A stretch of DNA of 64,000 bases from Betaproteobacteria bacterium (GTDB lineage Bacteria > Pseudomonadota > Gammaproteobacteria > Burkholderiales > SG8-41), in contig JAKFYK010000004.1 in the NCBI GenBank assembly GCA_021730905.1, positions 1-64,000 on the forward strand, written 5' to 3'. Positions within the stretch are counted from its first letter, which is position 1. Each line of letters opens with the position of its first letter. The notes beneath the pieces are model-generated. The model was not told the DNA's origin. It worked only from the letters and a program-made list of their open reading frames with translations, and did not search any database. Shown here in pieces: positions 16,376 to 24,713 of this stretch. The position numbers were made by a program, and so were the translations under genes.

Positions 16376-18304
16376 TTAGCGCCCCTGGCACACTGCATCC
16401 ACCAGCGCGGGCTGGCCATTCTTAACGACTGCTATCGCGCGCTGCAGCGCCGGACCGAGTTTGGCCGGGTCGGTGATCGGTCCTTCCGCCCACACGCCCA
16501 TGCTCTGCGCGAGCTTGGCGAAATCGATATTCGGATCGGTGATTTCAGTACCGATGCGCGCGGTATGCTGCGGCCGGTTGTGTTGCGCCGCCATGCGTGC
16601 CACGTGCATGATCTCCTGATGGTAGCAGCGGTTGTTGTGCATGACGATCAGCATCGGAATCTTGTGGTGCGCCGCGGTCCATAGCGAGCCGGGCGCGTAC
16701 ATCGCATCGCCATCGGGCTGGAAATTGACCGAGAGTATGCCGCGGTCGCGGTTGGCGAGCGCCGCACCCACTGATGCCGACATGTAGTAACCCTGTCCCT
16801 GCCCGCCGGAGCCACCGAGCATGTGGTGGTACTCCGTCACCGGCCACAGCCGGCGCGCCCACGCGATGCGGTCGCTGGTGACGAGGGACCATTTTTCGTT
16901 CTTGATTACCTGCCACGTTTCCGCCGCCAGCCGCGCGGTGGAAATCGGCGATGCATCCCAGCCCAGCGCGGCGTTTTCCTTGTCGCGTGCGCGCATGTCG
17001 TTGTGCATTTTCGTGTAGGCAGCACGGCGCTGGCTGACGGCTGCGGCGTTGGGTGCGGCGCGCTGGATAGCCGCGATCAGGTCGGGCAGCGTCGCCTGCA
17101 CATCGCCGCCAATCGGCAGATCGGCCGGCATGTAGCGCTGGAAATCCTGAAAGTTCGATTTGAGATACACCTCGCGCATGCCGATGGTAATGACTTTCGC
17201 GTCGGGCTTGATGATGCGCCGGTATGTCTTGTACGGATCGGCGAACGAATTGAGATTGCCCCACGGATCGCCAACTTCGAGCAGCAGAATGACGTCGGCG
17301 TCGCGCAGCAGGGTCTGGCGCAGAAACGAACAATCGAGATCGTGGGTGTTGGGGAAATTCATGCGCTGGCCGTTGTCGATCACCGGCGCGCCGAGCACTT
17401 CGGCGAGTTCGACCATCAGCCTCACGCCCTCCTGCGAGCGTGCGGCGCGGTCGGCGACAATCACCGGCTTCTGCGCGGCGGCGAGCATGCGCGCGGCCTC
17501 GTTCAGTGCACTGGAATCACCCTGCGCATGCACGATGCGCGGCATTTTCGGAATGCGCAGCTTGTCGGCGCCGTGCATTTCCTCTTCCTGAATATCCATG
17601 TCGGTGGTGATCATCACCGGCGCGAAAGGGGCGGTCAGCGCGTACTGGCAGGCGCGCACCGTGGATTCCGCGAAATGCTGAAGCGAGATCGGCTGATCGT
17701 CCCACTTGATGTAGTCGCGCACCAGGTCGCCCGGGTCCTGCACACTGTGATTCCATTCGACGCCGGGCCGACGCGTGTCGGCGCGGAGTCCGTTGCCGGC
17801 AAAAACAATCATCGGCGAACGGTCGCACCACGCGTTGTATATGCCCATCGTCGCGTGCTGCAAGCCCACCGTGCCGTGCAGCATCACGCCCATCAGTTCG
17901 CCGCTCGCCTTGGCGTAGCCGTGCGCCATGCCGGCCGCGGTTTCCTCGTGCAGGCAGGTGAGGATCTCCGGGTTTTTGTTGCCCAGATAATTGATGATCG
18001 ATTCCTGCAGGCTGCGGAAGCCGGCGGCCGGATTGATCGCGAGATACTTGATGCCGGTGGATTTGATCACGTCGGCCATGAAGTCCGAACCGGGATGCGT
18101 GACGAAGGTTTCGCTGGGTAATCTGGCCGCGGCTTTTTCGGCTGCGGGTTTCGCAGTGGCAGACTCTGCGGCCTGCGCGATGGTGGTGGTCGCTGCCACT
18201 ACCGCGCCTGCTGCTGCGGCGGTGCCTTTCAGGAAGGAGCGGCGGTCCAGCGCGGGTTGCTGCTCGGATGATTGCGGGTTGTTGTCCAGGGGGGTGTCAT
18301 CCAT
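16376..18304 (-). CDS. Thiamine-diphosphate-dependent enzyme (acetolactate-synthase fold) with a Tat signal
   Basis: This 642-residue ThDP enzyme has a twin-arginine leader: RRSFLKGTAAAAGAVVAATTTIAQAAES at about residues 22-49. The catalytic glutamate region is CLHEETAAGMAHGYAKASGE. The ThDP/Mg motif is GDAMYAPGSLWTAAHHKIPM ending MHNNR. ATG at 18304 is chosen because AAGGAG lies six bases before it; the earlier in-frame ATG at 18325 is not needed. ThDP decarboxylases and lyases are normally cytoplasmic, so a Tat leader is unusual. It implies folding with cofactor in the cytoplasm and export. The convergent upstream cytochrome c might accept its electrons. The reaction is unknown. Confidence 0.85.
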   Translation of the reverse strand: MDDTPLDNNPQSSEQQPALDRRSFLKGTAAAAGAVVAATTTIAQAAESATAKPAAEKAAARLPSETFVTHPGSDFMADVIKSTGIKYLAINPAAGFRSLQESIINYLGNKNPEILTCLHEETAAGMAHGYAKASGELMGVMLHGTVGLQHATMGIYNAWCDRSPMIVFAGNGLRADTRRPGVEWNHSVQDPGDLVRDYIKWDDQPISLQHFAESTVRACQYALTAPFAPVMITTDMDIQEEEMHGADKLRIPKMPRIVHAQGDSSALNEAARMLAAAQKPVIVADRAARSQEGVRLMVELAEVLGAPVIDNGQRMNFPNTHDLDCSFLRQTLLRDADVILLLEVGDPWGNLNSFADPYKTYRRIIKPDAKVITIGMREVYLKSNFQDFQRYMPADLPIGGDVQATLPDLIAAIQRAAPNAAAVSQRRAAYTKMHNDMRARDKENAALGWDASPISTARLAAETWQVIKNEKWSLVTSDRIAWARRLWPVTEYHHMLGGSGGQGQGYYMSASVGAALANRDRGILSVNFQPDGDAMYAPGSLWTAAHHKIPMLIVMHNNRCYHQEIMHVARMAAQHNRPQHTARIGTEITDPNIDFAKLAQSMGVWAEGPITDPAKLGPALQRAIAVVKNGQPALVDAVCQGR

Positions 18305-18318
18305 GGTGATCTCCTTCA

Positions 18319-18349
18319 TAAGCATTTGTTTTTATTATATATTATATGG
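18319..18349 (+). repeat. AT-rich dispersed repeat, copy 3
   Basis: TAAGCATTTGTTTTTATTAT followed by more AT sequence lies 15 bp upstream of the ThDP-enzyme start, just before its Shine-Dalgarno sequence. On the minus strand the AT tail reads as two TATAAT hexamers, so this copy could also supply a -10 element to the gene. Confidence 0.7.
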
Positions 18350-18468
18350 TTTGGTAAGGCGTAATGGGCATAGTGATTTTGTATCAAACGCTATCGTAAG
18401 ACGCAATTGCTATAAATCGGCAGGATGTGCAATGCCCATACATTTTTACGAAGGCAATGTAAGTCCGG

Positions 18469-19359
18469 CTACTTCAACCGCGGATTCAACACATCCCGCA
18501 ACTGATCCCCCACCAGATTGATTGCAACAATGGTCACCAGCAGCGCTAATCCCGGAAAGAAACTGATCCAGTATTTGCCGGACAGCAGATGCGTGAAGCC
18601 GTTGGAGATCAGCAGCCCGAGCGATGGCGAGGTGATAGGCATTCCCAAACCCAGGAACGACAGCGTCGCTTCGAGCGCGATGGCGTGCGCCACCTGAACA
18701 GTGGCGACCACGATCAGCGGCGGCAGCACGTTGGGCATGATATGGCGCAGCACGATGCGCACCGGGCTGTAGCCCAGGCACACCGCCGCATCGACGTATT
18801 CCTTGCGTTTTTCCACCAGCGCAGCACCCCGCACGGTGCGCGCATAGTAGGCCCATTGCACGGTGATCAGCGCGACGATGATTTTGTCCACGCCCTGTCC
18901 GAGTATTGCCAGCAGGATCAGCGCGATGAGGATCGCCGGGAACGACAGTTGCAGATCGACGATGCGCATGATGATGGCGTCGGTCCAGCCGCCGACGTAG
19001 GCGGCGATGAGGCCGACCACGATGCCGATGGTCAGTGCGACTACGGTGGACAGCACGCCGACACCGAGGCTGATGCGCAGGCCATGGAAAATCGCCGACA
19101 GCATGTCGCGGCCCTGGTCATCCGTGCCGAGCCAGAACGTCCAGCCCGCTGCGCTTTTCGCGCCGGGCGCGAGCTTGCTGTCCATGATGTCGAGTTGTGC
19201 TAGGTCGTACGGGTTCTGCGGCGAGATCAGCGGCGCGCAGATCGCCGCGGTGAGGATCAGCAGCAACACGATCAACGAGGCTACCGCGACGCGGCTGCGC
19301 GAGTAGCTTGATGCAAATTCGCGCAGCGGCGATGACGCCGGCAACACGGCTGCGCTCAT
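18469..19359 (-). CDS. ABC transporter permease, dipeptide/oligopeptide type (DppC-like)
   Basis: This 296-residue inner-membrane permease has the OppC_N segment (SRSRVAVASLIVLLLILTAAICAPLI), five to six hydrophobic segments and the EAA-loop sequence AALVEKRKEYVDAAVCLGYSPVRIVLRHIMPN. It partners the DppB-like permease, with which it overlaps by four bases. No DppD/DppF ATPase gene lies in the window. Two oligopeptide-binding proteins occur 5 kb away. Peptide, nickel or opine transport cannot be distinguished from sequence alone. Confidence 0.92.
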   Translation of the reverse strand: MSAAVLPASSPLREFASSYSRSRVAVASLIVLLLILTAAICAPLISPQNPYDLAQLDIMDSKLAPGAKSAAGWTFWLGTDDQGRDMLSAIFHGLRISLGVGVLSTVVALTIGIVVGLIAAYVGGWTDAIIMRIVDLQLSFPAILIALILLAILGQGVDKIIVALITVQWAYYARTVRGAALVEKRKEYVDAAVCLGYSPVRIVLRHIMPNVLPPLIVVATVQVAHAIALEATLSFLGLGMPITSPSLGLLISNGFTHLLSGKYWISFFPGLALLVTIVAINLVGDQLRDVLNPRLK

Positions 19360-20333
19360 GAGCGTGCGCCCGTTATGCGCACGCGCGGGTCGAGCGCGGT
19401 GTACAGAATATCAACCACCAGATTAATGATGATAAACAGAAAAACGATAATCATCAGATAGGCCACGATTACCGGCCGGTCCAGCACGTTGATCGAATCG
19501 ATCAACAGCTTGCCCATGCCCGGCCACGCGAAAACCGTTTCGGTAATGATGGCGAAGGCGATCAGCGAGCCGAACTCCAGTCCGACCACGGTGACGATGG
19601 GAATCAGAATATTTTTCAGCACATGCACCGACACCACGCGGTTTTCCGGCACGCCTTTGGCGCGCGCGAAGCGCACGTAGTCCTGCACCATCGCCTCGCG
19701 CGTGCCCGCGCGCGTGAGGCGGATCAGCAATGAGAGTTTGAACAGCGCAAGATTGGTCGCTGGCATCAGCAGATGCTTCAATCCGTCCCAGGTCAAAAAG
19801 CTTAATTGCAGTCCCAGCACTTCGACAGTGGCGCCGCGCCCGGTCGAAGGCAGCCAGCCCAGCCACACCGAAAAAATCATGATCAGCATCAGTCCGACCC
19901 AGAACGTCGGCAGCGAAAAGCCGAGGATCGATCCCGCCATGATGCTTTTGGCCGCGAACGAATCGGGCTTGAGGCCCGCCCACAGGCCCAGCGGCAGGCC
20001 GATGACGATGGCGATAATCATCGCCGTCAGCGCAAGCTCAACGGTGGCGGGCATGCGCTGGAGTATCAGTTGCACCGCCGGTATGTTGGAGGCGAATGAT
20101 CTGCCAAGGTCACCCGTGAATGCCGCACTCAGAAAACTCCAGTATTGCACCCACACGGGCTTGTCCAGGCCGAGCGATGCGGTGACACGGGCGATTTCCG
20201 CCTGATCGGCCTGCGGATTGATCAAAATATCCACCGGGTTGCCGATGGCGTACACGCCTACGAACACCAGCCCCGACATCACGAACAGCGCCAGCAGGCT
20301 TTGCGCGAGACGGCGCAGGATGAAGGCGAGCAT
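19356..20333 (-). CDS. ABC transporter permease, dipeptide/oligopeptide type (DppB-like)
   Basis: This 325-residue permease has the typical amino end MLAFILRRLAQSLLALFVMSGLVFVGVYAIGNP, a periplasmic loop, and the EAA loop TRAGTREAMVQDYVRFARAKGVPENRVVSVHVLKN. It overlaps dppC by four bases and would form the heterodimeric channel with it. The pair is a two-gene unit that lacks ATPases and a directly adjacent binding protein. The ribosome-binding site is weak (AAAGG). Confidence 0.92.
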   Translation of the reverse strand: MLAFILRRLAQSLLALFVMSGLVFVGVYAIGNPVDILINPQADQAEIARVTASLGLDKPVWVQYWSFLSAAFTGDLGRSFASNIPAVQLILQRMPATVELALTAMIIAIVIGLPLGLWAGLKPDSFAAKSIMAGSILGFSLPTFWVGLMLIMIFSVWLGWLPSTGRGATVEVLGLQLSFLTWDGLKHLLMPATNLALFKLSLLIRLTRAGTREAMVQDYVRFARAKGVPENRVVSVHVLKNILIPIVTVVGLEFGSLIAFAIITETVFAWPGMGKLLIDSINVLDRPVIVAYLMIIVFLFIIINLVVDILYTALDPRVRITGARS

Positions 20334-20488
20334 GGCGTGTTTTGTTGCCTTTGGGTTCGCGCGTGGCGGAAGCGGCTAGGATTTCATATTGCCACGGGGC
20401 GCGCAAGACGCCGGTTGATAGAATTTGGTGGCAGACGACCGGCGATGCGTTAGCATAGTCAAACGACTCCAAGGCCGGGAGGAATTCC

Positions 20489-21442
20489 ATGTGGCGTTTT
20501 GCAATGATTTTGCTTGCGGGGCTGACGCACACGGCAGCAGCGCAATCCTATCCCACCAAGCCGATCAGGCTGGTGGTGCCCTATCCGCCGGGCGGACCGA
20601 CGGATTTTGTCGGGCGCGCGGTTGCCGCCAAGTTGACCGAGCTGCTGGGCCAGCAGATGGTAGTGGACAACCGTCCTGGCGCCGGTACGGTGATTGCCAG
20701 CGAGATGATCGCGCGCGCGGCACCCGATGGCTACAACCTGCTGTTCGGCACTGGCGGTGGCACGTTTCTCGCGCCGCTGATATTGCCCAAGGTGCCGTAC
20801 GATCCGCAGAAGGACTATGCGCCGGTGGCGATGCTGGTGATGAGTCCGCAGGTGCTGGTAGTGCATCCCTCGACCGGTGCGAATTCCGTCAAGGAACTGA
20901 TCGCGGTTGCCAAGGCCAAGCCAGGCCAGCTTAATTTTTCGTCGGTGGGCACGGGTACGTCGCCGCACCTGGGGGGTGAGCTGTTCAAATCGCTTGCGGG
21001 CGTGGAAATCGTGCATGTGCCGTACAAGGGCACGGCGCCTTCCATGACCGATCTGATCGCTGGCCGCGTGCAACTGGCGTTCAGCAGTATACCCACGGTG
21101 CTGACGCATGTGCAGGCGGGGCGGCTCAAAATGCTCGGCACCGGCGGCACCAAACGTTCACCTGCGCTGCCGGATATCGCGCCGATCGCGGAGTCGCTGC
21201 CGGGTTTTGAACTGGTGACGTGGTATGCGCTATTCGCGCCCGCAGGCACGCCGGCAGCCATCGTCAACCGGTTGAACAGCGAAACCGCGAAAGTGCTGAA
21301 GGACGCCGATATTCAAAAGCGCTTCGGCGAACAGGGGCTGGAAACCACCCTCATGACGCCGCAGGAGCTGAAGCGCTACACCGAAAACGATGTCAGCCGC
21401 TGGTCGCGGCTGATCAAGGCGGCGAACATCAAGACGCAGTGA
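20489..21442 (+). CDS. Bug/TctC family periplasmic tripartite tricarboxylate receptor
   Basis: This 317-residue receptor has GGGAGG eight bases before its ATG and a short signal peptide (RFAMILLAGLTHTAAAQ). The motifs YPTKPIRLVVPYPPGGPTDFVGR and DNRPGAGTVIASEMIARAAPDGYNLL are standard for the family. It converges on an oxalyl-CoA-decarboxylase-like gene and a CoA-transferase, so a dicarboxylate or hydroxy-acid ligand is conceivable but unproven. No TctAB genes are nearby. Confidence 0.92.
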   Translation: MWRFAMILLAGLTHTAAAQSYPTKPIRLVVPYPPGGPTDFVGRAVAAKLTELLGQQMVVDNRPGAGTVIASEMIARAAPDGYNLLFGTGGGTFLAPLILPKVPYDPQKDYAPVAMLVMSPQVLVVHPSTGANSVKELIAVAKAKPGQLNFSSVGTGTSPHLGGELFKSLAGVEIVHVPYKGTAPSMTDLIAGRVQLAFSSIPTVLTHVQAGRLKMLGTGGTKRSPALPDIAPIAESLPGFELVTWYALFAPAGTPAAIVNRLNSETAKVLKDADIQKRFGEQGLETTLMTPQELKRYTENDVSRWSRLIKAANIKTQ

Positions 21443-21457
21443 TTGATTTTAGGTTTG

Positions 21458-21520
21458 GAGTTGAGTGTTCGGAGTTTGGAGTAACCCCAACTTTAAACGC
21501 CCAACCCCGAACTCTCGACG
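21458..21520. repeat. Imperfect palindrome, GAGTTG/GTAACC family, copy 1
   Basis: GTTGAGTGTTCGGAGTTTGGAG pairs, with about five mismatches, with the reverse complement of the segment just before 21520 (GTCGAGAGTTCGGGGTTGGG). The centre contains GTAACCCC. It lies between the convergent stops of tctC and the ThDP enzyme, so it could be a bidirectional terminator-like hairpin, but T runs are lacking. Confidence 0.55.
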
Positions 21521-21524
21521 CCTG

Positions 21525-23177
21525 CTACGTCGAGTGCGACGAAAACCTCACCGTACCGGCGCGCGCGGTGTGGTCGGTCTTCACGTTGACCAGTGCCACC
21601 ATGCCTTCATCGACTTTTTTCTGCGCTCGCACCAGCGCGGGACCAATGTCTTCGGGCTTCTCGACGTATTCGCCGTAGCAGCCCAAGCCCTCGGCCATCT
21701 TGTCGTAACGCGTATAGCCGAGGTCGCGCCCGGTTTTCTCTTTTTTCGGGTCGGCAGTCCAGCCGCCGTTGAGACTGATGACGACCAGTATCGGCAGCTT
21801 GTGGCGCACCGCGGTGTCGAGTTCCATGGCGTTAAGCCCGAACGAGCCGTCACCGTGAACGACGATGACCTGCTTGTCCGGACAGGCCGCTTTCGCGCCC
21901 ACGCCGAAGGGCATGCCCACGCCCATCATGCCGAACGGGCCTGAATTGAGCCGGTGTGCCGGCGCAAACGTCGGCATCGACTGACGGCCAAAATTGAGAA
22001 TTTCCTGCCCGTCCACCACGAGAATGGCATCGCGCTTCATGAAGTTTTTGACTTCTTCGCACAGGCGCAGCGGATGGATGGGCGTCTTGTTCATGGCCAT
22101 GCCGCCGTCGGTCTCGCCTCGCTTCTTTGCCTCGCCGGAGGCAAGCCCGTCGCGCCAGGTGTTGTAGGCGGCGGGGTCGATCCTGCCCGGCATGGCGGCA
22201 AGCAGTTGCTGAAGTACCGCTTTGCAGTCGCCGACGATGCCGATATCCACTTTGCGCGGCGAGGAGGCGATTTCATCGGCATCGATGTCGATGCGCGCGA
22301 TGGTGGCACCAGCGGCAAAGCGCGGCGGTGCAGCGTGGTTAATGATGTAATTCATGCGCGTGCCGATGATGAGGATCAGATCCGCATCCTTGAACGCCGA
22401 GGAGCGCATGGCGAGGAAGGACAGCGGATGATCATCGGGCAGCACACCGCGGCCCTGCGGCGTGGTGTAGAACGGGATGCCCGCTTTTTCGACGAACTGT
22501 GTGAGTTCCGGCCATGCCTGTGACCAGATGACGCCGCCGCCGGTGAGGATGATGGGGTTCTTCGCTTTGGACAGCGCCGCGATGAGCTTATCAACCTGCG
22601 CCTGCTCGCCCATAGGCCGCGGGCGCAGCAGCGTACGGCCGGAGAGGCCCCATTGCACCTCTTCCTCCGGCACTTTTTCATAGAGCACGTCGGCGGGCAT
22701 GTCCAGGTACACAGGCCCGGGCTTGCCGCCCATCGCCTTCTGGAACGCAGTGTTGACCATTTCCGGAATGCGCCGCACGTCGATGACACGGTCGGTCCAC
22801 TTGGTGCAGCCCTTGAGCAGCGCAACCTGGTCGATTTCCTGAAACACCTGCCGCCCGTACTGGCGAACCGAGCTTGAACCGCCGATGGCCACCACTGGCG
22901 CGCAGTCGATGTACGCATTGGCAATGCCCGTGGTGAGGTTGATGACGCCGGGGCCGCTGGCCGCCATGCACACCGCGGGTTTTTGCAGCAGGCGGCTGTA
23001 TGCTTGCGCACTGAGTGCGGCGGCCTGCTCGTGGCGTACATCGATCATGCGTATGCCTTCCTTTGCGCACGCATTCTCGGCATGCATCATGGGCCCGCCC
23101 ATGATGAAGAACAGATCCTTGGTGCCTTCGTTCTTGAGCGCTTTGCCCAATATTTCGTTGCCGGTGATATCAGCCAT
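21525..23177 (-). CDS. ThDP-dependent enzyme, oxalyl-CoA decarboxylase / 2-hydroxyacyl-CoA lyase-like
   Basis: This 550-residue cytoplasmic ThDP enzyme has the catalytic glutamate in VRHEQAAALSAQAYSR, ASGPGVINLTTGIANAYIDCAPVVAIGG, and the ThDP/Mg motif GDGSFGLNAMELDTAVRHKLPI ending SLNGGW. The start at 23177 has AAGGA in front. A class III CoA-transferase is encoded 27 bp upstream on the same strand. That pairing is the classic frc-oxc arrangement of oxalate degradation, and also occurs with 2-hydroxyacyl-CoA lyases. The exact acyl-CoA substrate is uncertain. Confidence 0.85.
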   Translation of the reverse strand: MADITGNEILGKALKNEGTKDLFFIMGGPMMHAENACAKEGIRMIDVRHEQAAALSAQAYSRLLQKPAVCMAASGPGVINLTTGIANAYIDCAPVVAIGGSSSVRQYGRQVFQEIDQVALLKGCTKWTDRVIDVRRIPEMVNTAFQKAMGGKPGPVYLDMPADVLYEKVPEEEVQWGLSGRTLLRPRPMGEQAQVDKLIAALSKAKNPIILTGGGVIWSQAWPELTQFVEKAGIPFYTTPQGRGVLPDDHPLSFLAMRSSAFKDADLILIIGTRMNYIINHAAPPRFAAGATIARIDIDADEIASSPRKVDIGIVGDCKAVLQQLLAAMPGRIDPAAYNTWRDGLASGEAKKRGETDGGMAMNKTPIHPLRLCEEVKNFMKRDAILVVDGQEILNFGRQSMPTFAPAHRLNSGPFGMMGVGMPFGVGAKAACPDKQVIVVHGDGSFGLNAMELDTAVRHKLPILVVISLNGGWTADPKKEKTGRDLGYTRYDKMAEGLGCYGEYVEKPEDIGPALVRAQKKVDEGMVALVNVKTDHTARAGTVRFSSHST

Positions 23178-23204
23178 TCGTTTTCCTTGATTCGTTTCAG
23201 TAGT

Positions 23205-24434
23205 TTATGCAGTAGTAATCTTGTCAGCCCTTAGCTTCGCTGCCTCTTCCGCGCCCATGCCCAGCCAGTCTTTCAACACTTCATCGGTGTTCTGGCCCAG
23301 CGTGGGCGAGGGCTTTAGCGCCACTACCTTGCCGTTCATGCGCACGGGCCAGGTCGTCATTCTGAATGTGCCGTTGACCGGGTGCTGTATCGGCTGGATG
23401 ATGCCGCGCTCCTCGAAATTCGGGTCGTTCATCAGTTCATAAGTGTCGCGCACGGCCCCTGAAGGTACGGCGGCGCCGATGATGCGCATGCACTCGTACT
23501 TGTCACGCTTGCTGGTAAATTCGGTGATGACGGCGTCGATTTCGGCTTCGTGTTCGACGCGTGCTTCACGCGTATCGAAGCGCGGATCGCCGATCAGATC
23601 CTTGCGTCCAATCGCTTCGAGCAGGCGTGGCCAGTGCTCCGGATTGCCGCGGCTCGTGTACACGTAGACCCAGTCGTTTGGCCCGCCGCCCTTGCACGGG
23701 TAGATGTTGCACGGCGGGTTGCCGCCGCTGTTGGACGCAGCACCGGCGCGCGGCGCGGCTTTCCCGGTCTTGCTGGAGAGCCCGAACGAATTGCGGATAT
23801 AGTGCAGCATCGCGTCCTGCATCGCCACCTGCAGGTGCACGCCCTTGCCGGTTTCCTTGCGCTTGTAGAGCGCTGCCAGAATCGTGGTCAGCATCAGCAC
23901 GCCGGTGCCGGTGTCACCGAGCGTCGGCCCCGGCTTGCACGGCCGCCCGTCAGCCTCTCCGGTAATGCTCATGGTGCCGCCGCACGCCTGCGCGATCATG
24001 TCGAATGCCAGATTCTTCGCGTACGGGCTGCCTTCGCCGAAACCCTTGACCTGTCCGTAGATGATGCCGGGATTGATCTTGGAAAGCACGTCATAGCCGA
24101 GCCCAAGTCGCTCAATGGCGCCCGGCGCAAAATTTTCCATGAAGATGTCGGCCTTCTTCGCCATCTCCTTGACGATCTCCAGGCCGCGCGGGGATTTCAG
24201 GTTGACGGTGATCGAGCGTTTGTTGGAGTTGTAGTTGAGGAAGTACGGATCATCAACTTTGTTCTTGGGGCCCAGGCGGCGGCCGGGGTCGCCGTTCGTC
24301 GTGTTTTCAACCTTCGCCACATCGGCGCCGAGCCAGGCCAGAACCTGGGTGCAGGACGTGCCTGCTTCGAACTGCGTAAGATCCAGTACGCGGATGCCAT
24401 TAAGGTAACCCGGAGCCATCTTCAAGTCTGTCAT
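23205..24434 (-). CDS. CaiB/BaiF family (class III) CoA-transferase
   Basis: This 409-residue class III CoA-transferase is related to formyl-CoA:oxalate CoA-transferase. Motifs: the amino end YLNGIRVLDLTQFEAGTSCTQVLAWLGADVAKVE, NLAFDMIAQACGG, and GDTGTG, where D174 corresponds to the catalytic aspartate that forms the acyl-anhydride. ATG at 24434 is preferred over TTG at 24446 because GGAG sits six bases before it. It precedes the ThDP enzyme by 27 bp, so the two probably form an operon activating an acid to its CoA ester and then cleaving it. Confidence 0.92.
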   Translation of the reverse strand: MTDLKMAPGYLNGIRVLDLTQFEAGTSCTQVLAWLGADVAKVENTTNGDPGRRLGPKNKVDDPYFLNYNSNKRSITVNLKSPRGLEIVKEMAKKADIFMENFAPGAIERLGLGYDVLSKINPGIIYGQVKGFGEGSPYAKNLAFDMIAQACGGTMSITGEADGRPCKPGPTLGDTGTGVLMLTTILAALYKRKETGKGVHLQVAMQDAMLHYIRNSFGLSSKTGKAAPRAGAASNSGGNPPCNIYPCKGGGPNDWVYVYTSRGNPEHWPRLLEAIGRKDLIGDPRFDTREARVEHEAEIDAVITEFTSKRDKYECMRIIGAAVPSGAVRDTYELMNDPNFEERGIIQPIQHPVNGTFRMTTWPVRMNGKVVALKPSPTLGQNTDEVLKDWLGMGAEEAAKLRADKITTA

Positions 24435-24713
24435 TGGAGTCTCCAACTAAGTGAACGAACGGAACGAATTGAAATCGGGAGTCGGACTGGGAATGCAGCG
24501 AGAACGAAATCATAACGTACAGCCGATTTCGTCGAGATTAATTTCTGATTGACCCGCATTTTTGCTCACATGGTGGAGCGCTTGGTCTTGTAATTTAGCG
24601 TCCCGCGTTTGGAGTAACTCCGTCCCTGGTTTTGCAGCGCGCATCATGCGTACGACAATGGATGGTGCGGCACAGCAATCGTGCACACGGCCTGCGTTAG
24701 CGCTACTTCAAAC

